From JAGLQQ01 sp043806135 (GTDB lineage Bacteria; Omnitrophota; Gorgyraeia; B26-G9): a stretch of 50,249 bases of DNA. Of this stretch, positions 14,439 through 21,658 are shown one piece after another (within the stretch, counting starts at the first letter, position 1; every line of letters starts with the position of its first letter). A program made the position numbers and the translations under genes. The notes under the pieces were generated by a model, which ran no database searches, was not told the DNA's origin, and saw nothing but the letters and a program-made list of their open reading frames with translations. The stretch covers positions 1 to 50,249 of the forward strand of contig JAZDHG010000083.1 in NCBI GenBank assembly GCA_043806135.1, given 5' to 3'.

Positions 14439-16252
14439 GCAAAATTTCCGATCGACAATTAGATGAGATACTGCAGCTCTGTGATATTACAGAGATAATT
14501 GCTGGCTATATTCCTCTGAAAAAGGCAGGCAGGAATTTTAAGGCATTATGCCCATTCCATCATGAAAAAAGTCCCTCTTTTGTAGTAAGCCCGGATAAAC
14601 AGATATTTCATTGCTTTGGCTGCGGAGCAGGCGGTAATGTATTCAGCTTTGTAATGAAAAATGAGCGGATGGATTTTCCTGAGGCAGCAAAATTCTTAGC
14701 TGATAAAGTGGGCATACGCATTATTACGGAAACAGAGAAAGAGACAGGATCAAAATATTCTGTCTCAAGCATGCTTTACAAATTAAATGAATTGGCTGCA
14801 TGGTATTTTCAGCAGAATCTACTTAAAGCTCCCGAGGCAAAAAAGGCCAGGGATTATCTGGATAAAAGAGCAATATCAAAAGAAAGTATAAGTGATTTTC
14901 GCCTTGGATTTGCCCCGGATTTATGGGATGGATTATTGACATTCTTAAAAAGTAAAAGGATCAACGATAATTTGCTGCTTAAATCCGGGCTGGTCATTAA
15001 AAATGCACAGGGCAGGATTTATGACCGATTTAGGAACAGAGTTATTTTTCCGATTTTTAATACTCAGGCTAAGATCGTGGGGTTTGGCGGCAGGACCATT
15101 GATGTTCCGGGCTATGAGACTGAACAGAACCAGCAGGATAAAGGCCCTAAATATATAAATTCACCCGAGACAGAGATATATATAAAAAGTAAAAACCTTT
15201 ACGGGTTTAACTTTAGTAAAAAATTTGTACAGCAGGAGGAATATTGCATAGTTGTAGAGGGCTATCTGGATTTTATTGTCCCCTTTCAGGAAAAGGTGAA
15301 AAATCTTGTTGCTTCCCTGGGAACGGCTTTTACCATTGACCATGTCAGATTATTGAAGCGTTATGTAAATAACGTTGTTATTGTTTTTGATTCTGATGAG
15401 GCTGGTCAAGGGGCAGCGTTACGCAGTCTTGATCTGTTGATCGAAGAGGGTATGAATGTTAAAATTGCGGATCTTAATAAAGGGTTTGATCCTGATTCTT
15501 TTGTTCGAAAATACGGAGCGGATGAATTTTGCAATAGGGTTAAGGCAGCAAAGACATTGTTTGACTATAAACTGGACTTACTGCTACTAAAGTTTGACAA
15601 AGGATCTCCTGAGGGCAAGGCGCAGATAGCCGGCATAATGCTGGAAACTATAGTACGTTTTAAAAATGCGATTTTGCGTACTACATATATTAAAAAACTA
15701 TCGGAAGCATTGTCGATCGCAGAGGAAATTTTAATTTTTGAGTTAAAGAAGTTTAATCCTGCGATAAAGTTTTCAAGTAAAATAGGTAATAGTGCTAATT
15801 ATAAAAAAGTAAATGCGGCAGAGAAAATGCTTGTTTCATTGATGCTTGAGAATAAAGAGTTAGTTGAACAATTAAAAGAGAAAATGCATTACAGCGAGTT
15901 CACTGATCCAATTGTTAGAAAAATAGTAATGCATTTATACCAGAACAATGATGATGTGCAGCCGGCGGCTATTTTGAAAAAATTGGACGATGAAGAGGCA
16001 AGTTCATTTATATGTAATCTCCTTGTTAGTGATTCCGGTGTTAAAGACCGCAAGAAGAGTTTTGAGGATTGCATCAGAAAAGTAAAAACAGACGGGATGC
16101 AATTGAAACTTGATGAAATACATAAACAGATTAAGAATTCAAAATATTCGGCAGAGGGAATGGAGAAGTTATTAAGAGATTACCATTGTTTAAAAAAGGA
16201 GCAAAGATTTTATGAAAAAGGTAAAGAAAAAGCAGAACAAAAAAGTTGCTGA
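14435..16252 (+). CDS. dnaG: DNA primase
   Basis: DnaG makes RNA primers for replication at the fork. This 605-residue protein is of normal length. The zinc-binding CHC2 domain has CPFHHEKSPSF and HCFGCGAGGNVF (residues about 38-70). The catalytic core and TOPRIM fold contain VVEGYLDFI, VFDSDEAGQGAALR and the acidic GFDPDSF. The C-terminal helicase-interaction region is diverged (about 460-605). It starts with ATG overlapping the NIF3-like stop by 4 bp and its last 41 bp overlap the start of rpoD, so the macromolecular-synthesis pair dnaG-rpoD is tightly coupled here, as in many bacteria. Confidence 0.95.
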   Translation: MSKISDRQLDEILQLCDITEIIAGYIPLKKAGRNFKALCPFHHEKSPSFVVSPDKQIFHCFGCGAGGNVFSFVMKNERMDFPEAAKFLADKVGIRIITETEKETGSKYSVSSMLYKLNELAAWYFQQNLLKAPEAKKARDYLDKRAISKESISDFRLGFAPDLWDGLLTFLKSKRINDNLLLKSGLVIKNAQGRIYDRFRNRVIFPIFNTQAKIVGFGGRTIDVPGYETEQNQQDKGPKYINSPETEIYIKSKNLYGFNFSKKFVQQEEYCIVVEGYLDFIVPFQEKVKNLVASLGTAFTIDHVRLLKRYVNNVVIVFDSDEAGQGAALRSLDLLIEEGMNVKIADLNKGFDPDSFVRKYGADEFCNRVKAAKTLFDYKLDLLLLKFDKGSPEGKAQIAGIMLETIVRFKNAILRTTYIKKLSEALSIAEEILIFELKKFNPAIKFSSKIGNSANYKKVNAAEKMLVSLMLENKELVEQLKEKMHYSEFTDPIVRKIVMHLYQNNDDVQPAAILKKLDDEEASSFICNLLVSDSGVKDRKKSFEDCIRKVKTDGMQLKLDEIHKQIKNSKYSAEGMEKLLRDYHCLKKEQRFYEKGKEKAEQKSC

Positions 16253-18053
16253 CAATAAAACTGCCGCCAAGAAAAAAACCATAAAGAATAAGAAGCCCAA
16301 GTTGGCAAAAAAAGTCATTAAAAAGAACGCTGCCGCTAAGAAAGAAACTCTAAATAGCAAAGCGCGTAAAGCAGCCTCAAAAGTCATCAAGAAGAAGGTG
16401 GCTGCAAATAAGGAGAAGATGGTGGAAAAAGATACACCGGTTAAAGAAAAAGAGCAGACACCAAGCGGTAAATCTTTAGCTCAAACCGCGGAAATGCTGA
16501 AAAAAAAGATAAAAAATCTGGCCAAGTTAATCGCCAAAGGGAAGAAAAAGGGTTATTTGACGTTTGAGGAGTTAAATAATGCCCTGCCGCAGGATGTTGT
16601 CGGTTCAGAGGAAATAGATGATATCCTGACTGTTCTTGATGGAGAGAATATTGATGTGGTTGATTCTGAAGATGAGGTGATTAAGTCAAAAGATGAGGAT
16701 GATGGATCAAAAATTAAAGAGGCTGTTCCGATAGCAGGCAATACTCCGGCTTATGTTGAAGACCCGGTACGTATGTATTTGCGGCAAATGGGTAAGATAT
16801 CGCTGCTTTCACGCGAAGAGGAACTTACTTTGGCAAAAGAGATTGAACGGGAGGAACTTGAGCTTCGCAAAGCTGTTCTAACTTGTCCGGTAGCGCGCTA
16901 TAGTGTCTTGCGAATAGCGAATCAAATAATAGATAAAGAAGTCAATCCTGAGGATATTATCCGCGATGAATTCAGACTCAATCACAGCAAATTGATGAAA
17001 CGAGTTGCTAAGTTAACGGCTAGGCTCAGAACAGTACGCAGGCCGGAAAGCACTCTGAAAACATTGCTTGAGTTCAATTTTACTACCTCTGTTATTGAGT
17101 CTATTGCTGAGACTATCAGAGATAATGCTGAAAAAATTTCTTTTCTGGGCAGAGAGATATCACGCCAGAGGATAAAAAAAATTCGCGGCCAAATACAGAA
17201 AATACAGCTTAAAAAAGCAAAAATTTTAAGGGAATTCGGCTGCTCTGTTGAAGAAATAAGAAAGACTTTAAGAATTATAAAGCATCGTGAGAATGAATTC
17301 ACCTTTGCAAAAACAGCGCTTGTAGAAGCTAATCTGCGTTTAGTGGTAAGTATAGCCAAAAAATACACTAATCGAGGTTTATCTTTTCTTGATCTTATAC
17401 AGGAAGGCAATATAGGCCTTATGAAAGCTGTGGACAAGTTTGAATACAAACGCGGGTATAAATTTAGTACCTATGCAACTTGGTGGATCAGGCAGGCAAT
17501 TACGCGTTCGATTGCGGATCAATCAAGAACGATAAGGATACCTGTACATATGACCGAGACCATAAACAAGCTAATTCGTGCTTCACGTTTTCTGGTCCAG
17601 GAGCACGGACGTGAGCCGACCCCTGAGGAGTTAAGTGATATGATGCAGATATCGGTTGATAAAATAAGGGGAATTCTTAAGATCGCTCAAGAACCGATCT
17701 CACTGCAAACTCCTATCGGAGAAGAAGGCGATACCCATTTTGGTGATTTTATCGAAGATAAAAGAGTAGTAAGTCCTGCAACAGCAACTGCGCATTCCAT
17801 GCTAAAGGAGCAGATGGAACATGTGATGGAGACTCTATCAGACAGAGAAAAGCGGGTGCTGATTTTCCGTTTTGGCATAAAAGACGGTTATCCTAGAACT
17901 CTTGAAGAAGTAGGGAAGATATTTAATGTAACAAGAGAGAGGGTGCGGCAAATTGAAGCAAAGGCCTTAAGGAAATTACGTCATCCGACAAGAAGTAAAA
18001 GACTGCGTGATTTTCTTGAAGTGACCATGAGCGAACACAGGGATTTTCTCTAA
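16212..18053 (+). CDS. rpoD: RNA polymerase primary sigma factor
   Basis: A 613-residue sigma70. After an unusual Lys/Ala-rich N-terminal tail (about residues 1-90), region 1.1 contains GYLTFEELNNALPQDVV, region 1.2 DPVRMYLRQMGKI, region 2 NLRLVVSIAKKYTNRGLSFLD and YATWWIRQAI (-10 recognition), region 3 IPVHMTETINKL, and region 4 the helix-turn-helix LEEVGKIFNVTRERVRQIE (-35 recognition). All parts needed for housekeeping promoters are present, in line with the good TTGACA/TATAAT-type promoters in this window. The ATG at 16212 follows AAAAGGAGC and lies inside dnaG. Confidence 0.96.
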   Translation: MKKVKKKQNKKVADNKTAAKKKTIKNKKPKLAKKVIKKNAAAKKETLNSKARKAASKVIKKKVAANKEKMVEKDTPVKEKEQTPSGKSLAQTAEMLKKKIKNLAKLIAKGKKKGYLTFEELNNALPQDVVGSEEIDDILTVLDGENIDVVDSEDEVIKSKDEDDGSKIKEAVPIAGNTPAYVEDPVRMYLRQMGKISLLSREEELTLAKEIEREELELRKAVLTCPVARYSVLRIANQIIDKEVNPEDIIRDEFRLNHSKLMKRVAKLTARLRTVRRPESTLKTLLEFNFTTSVIESIAETIRDNAEKISFLGREISRQRIKKIRGQIQKIQLKKAKILREFGCSVEEIRKTLRIIKHRENEFTFAKTALVEANLRLVVSIAKKYTNRGLSFLDLIQEGNIGLMKAVDKFEYKRGYKFSTYATWWIRQAITRSIADQSRTIRIPVHMTETINKLIRASRFLVQEHGREPTPEELSDMMQISVDKIRGILKIAQEPISLQTPIGEEGDTHFGDFIEDKRVVSPATATAHSMLKEQMEHVMETLSDREKRVLIFRFGIKDGYPRTLEEVGKIFNVTRERVRQIEAKALRKLRHPTRSKRLRDFLEVTMSEHRDFL

Positions 18054-18063
18054 CAAATAATTG

Positions 18064-18108
18064 CTAGTAAGCGAGGTGCTTATAAAGATCGGCTGACCCG
18101 CTTACTAG
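18064..18108. repeat. inverted repeat after rpoD
   Basis: CTAGTAAGCG (18064-18073) and CGCTTACTAG (18099-18108), perfect 10-bp arms with a 25-nt loop, 10 bp after the rpoD stop. No T-run follows; it could be a stabilising 3' hairpin or a weak terminator. Confidence 0.6.
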
Positions 18109-18145
18109 AGTATCTTGCCTGGTTACCTTTACCCCAGACTATTTC

Positions 18146-18174
18146 TTGACTTGCCTCTGTAATTCTGATATATT
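18146..18174 (+). promoter_or_regulatory. tRNA promoter
   Basis: TTGACT (18146-18151), 17-bp spacer and TATATT (18169-18174) with an extended TGA, 16 bp before the tRNA(CAU). It probably also serves tRNA-Val. Confidence 0.75.
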
Positions 18175-18190
18175 TTATACTACTGTTTTT

Positions 18191-18267
18191 GGGCCCATAG
18201 CTCAGTTGGTTAGAGCAGGAGACTCATAATCTCTTGGTCCTAGGTTCGAGTCCTAGTGGGCCCACCA
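18191..18267 (+). tRNA. tRNA with CAU anticodon (Ile2 or elongator Met)
   Basis: Acceptor GGGCCCA/TGGGCCC, D-arm GCTC/GAGC, anticodon stem GGAGA/TCTCT with loop CTCATAA (anticodon CAT), T-arm CTAGG/CCTAG around TTCGAGT, and encoded ACCA. The three G-C pairs of an initiator anticodon stem are absent, so it is not initiator Met. The variable loop and acceptor resemble tRNA-Ile2, whose C34 becomes lysidine; elongator Met remains possible. Confidence 0.9.
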
Positions 18268-18327
18268 TTCGACTCGTCGCTTGTGCTCCTTGCTCATGGC
18301 AAGCCATGTGGGATATAAGAGTCGAAT
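18267..18327. repeat. hairpin element directly after tRNA(CAU)
   Basis: ATTCGACTC (18267-18275) pairs with GAGTCGAAT (18319-18327). The left arm begins on the last base of the tRNA CCA. A second small stem of the TCCCGA...TCGAGGGA type follows at about 18330-18349. Both resemble repeat elements common in environmental genomes. Confidence 0.55.
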
Positions 18328-18433
18328 GATCCCGAGCAAAGTCGAGGGACCATATGAAAAATTAGAGAATCCCAGGGAGATTGGGATTAGAATTGAATAA
18401 TTTGACCCTAAACCCCATACCCTGAGTTTTTTC

Positions 18434-18510
18434 GGGCGATTAGCTCAGTTGGTTAGAGCGTTGCGTTCACATCGCAAATGTCGGAGGTTCGAGTCCTCTA
18501 TCGCCCACCA
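18434..18510 (+). tRNA. tRNA-Val (anticodon CAC)
   Basis: Acceptor GGGCGAT/ATCGCCC, D-arm GCTC/GAGC, anticodon stem TTGCG/CGCAA with loop TTCACAT (anticodon CAC), T-arm GGAGG/CCTCT around TTCGAGT, and encoded ACCA. The last 21 bases (18490-18510) recur exactly at 18646-18666 at the end of the element inserted downstream. Confidence 0.95.
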
Positions 18511-18666
18511 TTAAAGTTTTTTTTAAAACGGACTCGAAACAAGTTGAGCGCCGACCAGGCGGGAGGAAAAGCGAGCAGGACTGCGAGCGACAGCGAAACG
18601 GGTGGGCCTGCGCAGAAAAAATCAGGAAGATTTTTTCGTAGTAGGCGAGTCCTCTATCGCCCACCA
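18511..18666 (+). mobile_element. tRNA-tail mini-element, copy 2 (tRNA-Val)
   Basis: A 156-bp unit that starts right after the tRNA-Val CCA and ends with an exact 21-bp copy of the tRNA-Val 3' end (18646-18666). GGACTCGAA near its left end is the inverse complement of this tRNA's T-arm, different from the Thr copy in just the way the tRNAs differ. The body matches 708-818 closely. The right-hand stem reads AAAAAATC/GATTTTTT around AGGAA, against AAAAAC/GTTTTT in the Thr copy. Confidence 0.78.
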
Positions 18667-18726
18667 TGAACCACTCACTGATGTTCGGGCTTGGCCTTGT
18701 CCCAAAATGAGTGACAAGGTTCATGG
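18664..18726. repeat. hairpin fused to the duplicated tRNA tail
   Basis: CCATGAACC (18664-18672), which includes the CCA of the duplicated tRNA tail, pairs with GGTTCATGG (18718-18726); an internal ACTCA/TGAGT adds to the stem. Confidence 0.5.
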
Positions 18727-18752
18727 CAGGCCATTTAAAAAGAATGGTGAAT

Positions 18753-18792
18753 GCCCTGTACCGGATGAGCAAAGTGAAGACTGGTTCAGGGC
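18753..18792. repeat. palindromic repeat GCCCTGTACC...GGTTCAGGGC
   Basis: Its ends are shared with the palindromic insert at 905-969 read on the other strand. The rest of 18793-18919 holds no gene; it contains CCAGGCGGGA, a word also found in the tRNA-tail element body. Confidence 0.5.
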
Positions 18793-18919
18793 AATAATAC
18801 CCTCCTAAAAATGAAGGAGGACTTAAAACTTGTTGCCAGCCTTGCCGACACAGGTAGGCATAATCGAGATGGCCAGGCGGGAACGCTGACCAATTTAGCT
18901 AAAATGACAGGATTTAATA

Positions 18920-19627
18920 ATGAAAGACATTGAGGCCTTAAAAGAATTGCAGAAAATAGACATAGAAATCTTTAAGATTAGAACTGATCTCGAAGAAAAG
19001 CCGCAAAAAATAAAAAAAATGGAAGATGATTTCAATGCTCTTTGTCTGTCGCTTAAAAAGTTGGAAGATGAACTTAAGAAAATTCAACTTGAACATAAAG
19101 AAAAAGACCTTGAACTGCAGTCTAAAGAAGAGATAGTAAGAAAACAAAAAGGACAGATATTCCAGGTTAAAAGCAATAAGGAATTGTATGCTCTGCAGCT
19201 GGAAATAGAGAAGGAAAATGCCGATAATTCTCTGCTTGAGGATGCGATAATCGTTATTCTGGAAAAGATTGATAAGATCAAGAAGTTAATAGCTCAGGAG
19301 AAGGAAAAATCAGCGCAAGAGCAGGCAAAACTAAACAAAAATAAAGCAGATATTGAGCTTGATATTAAACAGCTGAAGGAGAAGCTTGCGGCCTTAAATG
19401 CTTCAAGGAAAAGAGCAACAGAGGCAGATATTGATCCCCAGGTTCTCCAGTTATATGAGCGTATTCTGGAAAACAAGGGGGAAGTTGCAATTGTGCCCAT
19501 TGACGGAGAAAATTGTTCCGGCTGTTTTAGATCCGTTCGGCCGCAGGTTGTTAATGAGCTTCGTTTAGGTAAAATGAAAACATGTGAGAACTGCGCAAGA
19601 ATTATTTATGTCGAAAATGATAACTAA
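18920..19627 (+). CDS. coiled-coil C4 zinc-ribbon protein (CT398/DUF164-like)
   Basis: A 235-residue protein with a long antiparallel coiled coil (about residues 1-170, rich in Glu, Lys and Leu heptads) followed by a C-terminal C4 zinc ribbon: CSGC near residue 197 and CENC near 224, with the conserved VRPQVVNELRLGK between them. This is the zf-RING_7/CT398 family, widespread in bacteria and thought to bind nucleic acid or act as a scaffold; the precise role is not established. AGGA precedes the ATG at 18920. It overlaps the RNase HI start, a neighbour pair often seen in diverse bacteria. Confidence 0.85.
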   Translation: MKDIEALKELQKIDIEIFKIRTDLEEKPQKIKKMEDDFNALCLSLKKLEDELKKIQLEHKEKDLELQSKEEIVRKQKGQIFQVKSNKELYALQLEIEKENADNSLLEDAIIVILEKIDKIKKLIAQEKEKSAQEQAKLNKNKADIELDIKQLKEKLAALNASRKRATEADIDPQVLQLYERILENKGEVAIVPIDGENCSGCFRSVRPQVVNELRLGKMKTCENCARIIYVENDN

Positions 19628-20072
19628 AACAATTGAACTTATCGCTAATGTTGACGGTGCTTCTTCTGGTAACCCCGGAGATGCTTCAATAGGTGTGGTA
19701 ATACAGGATAAAAGACATATATACCAGGAAACAATTTCTCAATATATCGGCCAGGCAACTAATAATGTAGCTGAGTATAGAGCATTGTTAATGGCTTTAA
19801 AAAGGGCAAAAGATCTGGGAGGAGAAAAATTTTCCGTTAAAAGCGATAGTGAACTTCTGGTTAAACAGATAAAAGGAGTTTACAAGGTTAAGAATGATGC
19901 CTTGAAAGAATTAAATTCTCAGGCCCAGGCATTTATTAAAAACTTTAAATTTTTTAGTATTGAACATGTAAGAAGAGAATACAATAAAGAAGCCGATAAG
20001 TTAGCCAAACAGGCGATAACAGAATATCGGAGAGCAAGCCGGATGGTCGCTGCACAAGATCAAATTGTGTAG
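19617..20072 (+). CDS. rnhA: ribonuclease HI (RVT_3-like)
   Basis: This 151-residue enzyme removes RNA from RNA-DNA hybrids. The catalytic acids are in place: Asp in ANVDGASSGNPG, Glu in VAEYRALLMAL, Asp in VKSDSELLVKQ and Asp in NKEADKLAKQA. It belongs to the compact RVT_3/archaeal-like RNase HI group, without the basic protrusion. The start could be ATG 19608 or 19617; I prefer 19617, where the conserved core begins within a few residues. It overlaps the zinc-ribbon gene by 11 bp. Its last 43 bp, including the stop, lie inside the RNase P RNA gene, so the C-terminal residues RRASRMVAAQDQIV are encoded by the rnpB 5' end. Confidence 0.9.
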   Translation: MITKTIELIANVDGASSGNPGDASIGVVIQDKRHIYQETISQYIGQATNNVAEYRALLMALKRAKDLGGEKFSVKSDSELLVKQIKGVYKVKNDALKELNSQAQAFIKNFKFFSIEHVRREYNKEADKLAKQAITEYRRASRMVAAQDQIV

Positions 20073-20439
20073 AGGAAAGTCCGAGCTCCTTAGGGCGACG
20101 TAATGGGTAATTCCCATCCCCCTACCGTGTTGTTTCGCAACACGAAACTGTAGGGGCGGATTAGAGCAACAGTGACGATACTTCGATTCGGCCTGAGTTA
20201 ATCAGGCTTCACTCAATACAAGTATCCTTAGGGTTTACCCTGAGCGATTACGAAGTAAGAGTCGAGGGGTGAAACGAGGCAATCTCTGCGTGGAGCAAGA
20301 CCAAATAGGAGGAGGGTGGCCCGCCTGTTATTCCTCGGGTTAGGTCGCAAAGATTCCCTGAAGTAATTTAGGGAACAAGATGAATGACCGTCACCTCATT
20401 TCGTATGAGGCACAGAACTCGGCTTATAGGTTTGCTCTC
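20030..20439 (+). ncRNA. rnpB: RNase P RNA, bacterial type A
   Basis: The catalytic RNA that matures tRNA 5' ends. P1 forms from GAGAGCAAGCC (20030-20040) and GGTTTGCTCTC (20429-20439). Hallmarks in order are GGATGGTCGCTGC, AGAGGAAAGTCCGAGCTCC, ACAGTGA, GGGTGAAACGAGGCAA, GGAGCAAGACCAAATAGG, GGCCCGCC, GGTTAGGTCGC, GATGAATGACCGTCACC and CAGAACTCGGCTTATAG. Seven T follow P1, so its 3' strand doubles as the terminator. The 5' end overlaps rnhA by 43 nt. Confidence 0.95.
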
Positions 20440-20455
20440 TTTTTTAATTTACATT

Positions 20456-21541
20456 ATGCAGAAATTTCCTATCTTATCTAAACTATTAGTTTTAATATTA
20501 ACATTTCTTGTTATTTTTATCCTTCTGGAGAATATATCTAAAACTATAGAACATAAATATTTTTTAAACACATCAGTTTATGTGCAGCAGGCAAAACCAT
20601 TTTTGCATAAAATTTCCGATACACCGGGGCTTTCTTATGAATTGATTGCGAATGCTAAGGATGAAAATGGATTTTATTCAATTAATTCTAAAGGTGTTAG
20701 GGACCGGGAGTTTGAAATTCCTAAACCGGCTGATGTCTTTAGAATTATCGTATTGGGTGATTCTGTCACTTTTGGTACAGAATATCCCTTAGAGTTGACT
20801 TATCCTAAGATTCTTGAAAAATTGCTTAATAAAAATCCTGAGTCTAATCTAAGATTTGAGGTGCTGAATGCCGGAGTTTGCTCCTATAATGCTGTGCAGA
20901 AAGTTTTGTTGCTGCAGAATAAATTGCTTGATTATGATCCGGATATGGTTATTCTGCAGTTTTTGAATGATGATTACTATCGAAATGCAGTTGTCCTGCC
21001 CGGTGATAATAACTCCAAACAACAAGACGTATTTCTTTCCATAGGAGAGTATTTTAGTTTGAATTTCCCAAAACTGCTTATTTTGCCATATTCATTCGAT
21101 AGATTATTGATGCGGCATCTGGCCTCGTACAGAGTTATAAATAAGAGGCTCTATGATCGCCTGAGCATGGATGATCCTGCCCGATTTCCTGTCCAAGCAT
21201 ACAGGTTTGCTGCTTATGCAGATATGGAGAAGTCAATGCGGGTGAATAAAGAGGTTTTTGAAAAACTTTATCAGCTCTCCATTAAACATAAATTTAAGGT
21301 TTTTCTTTTGCTGGTTCCGGAACTCAAAAATGAAAGCCGGATCGATGACTGGATAAAAAACGAATGTCCTGAAAAATACGGGTTTTCCAGTCTTGACCTC
21401 CAAGAGGCATTTAAGGCGAGCGGTGTTGACTTAGAAGATTTGCGTGTTGTGCCTGAGGGCACATGCCATCTTAATGAGAAAGGGCATAGAATCACTGCTG
21501 GAATCATTAAAGAGCGCTTAGACATAGACTTTAGGAATTGA
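20456..21541 (+). CDS. membrane-anchored SGNH/GDSL hydrolase
   Basis: A 361-residue protein with one N-terminal signal anchor (LLVLILTFLVIFILLENIS) and an extracytoplasmic SGNH hydrolase domain. Block I is IIVLGDSVTFGTEYP with the nucleophile Ser, block II is NAGVCSYN, block III is LQFLNDDYY, and block V is TCHLNEKGH with the catalytic His; the usual Asp of DxxH is replaced by Thr-Cys. Such enzymes deacetylate or esterify surface polysaccharides. The ATG at 20456 is preferred because upstream codons fall inside rnpB; its ribosome binding site is weak, so expression may be low. No acyltransferase partner is adjacent. Confidence 0.8.
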   Translation: MQKFPILSKLLVLILTFLVIFILLENISKTIEHKYFLNTSVYVQQAKPFLHKISDTPGLSYELIANAKDENGFYSINSKGVRDREFEIPKPADVFRIIVLGDSVTFGTEYPLELTYPKILEKLLNKNPESNLRFEVLNAGVCSYNAVQKVLLLQNKLLDYDPDMVILQFLNDDYYRNAVVLPGDNNSKQQDVFLSIGEYFSLNFPKLLILPYSFDRLLMRHLASYRVINKRLYDRLSMDDPARFPVQAYRFAAYADMEKSMRVNKEVFEKLYQLSIKHKFKVFLLLVPELKNESRIDDWIKNECPEKYGFSSLDLQEAFKASGVDLEDLRVVPEGTCHLNEKGHRITAGIIKERLDIDFRN

Positions 21542-21564
21542 TTTGTCCTTAGGCGTTATTTTTA

Positions 21565-21594
21565 TTGACTTAACCCATTAAAATACAATATAAT
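21565..21594 (+). promoter_or_regulatory. sigma70-type promoter of the RND efflux operon
   Basis: TTGACT (21565-21570), 18-bp spacer and perfect TATAAT (21589-21594), about 65 bp upstream of the TolC-like start. No operator-like palindrome is obvious around it. Confidence 0.65.
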
Positions 21595-21658
21595 AAGTTC
21601 AAGGTCAATTTAATTATAAGGATGAACTTATTAATCTTGGCAAAGGGAATTGCATAAG

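Noticed and set aside
18467..18808. Open frames over tRNA-Val and its downstream element
   Set aside because: The peptide VGDRGLEPPTF is a well-known artefact of translating tRNA genes on the opposite strand.
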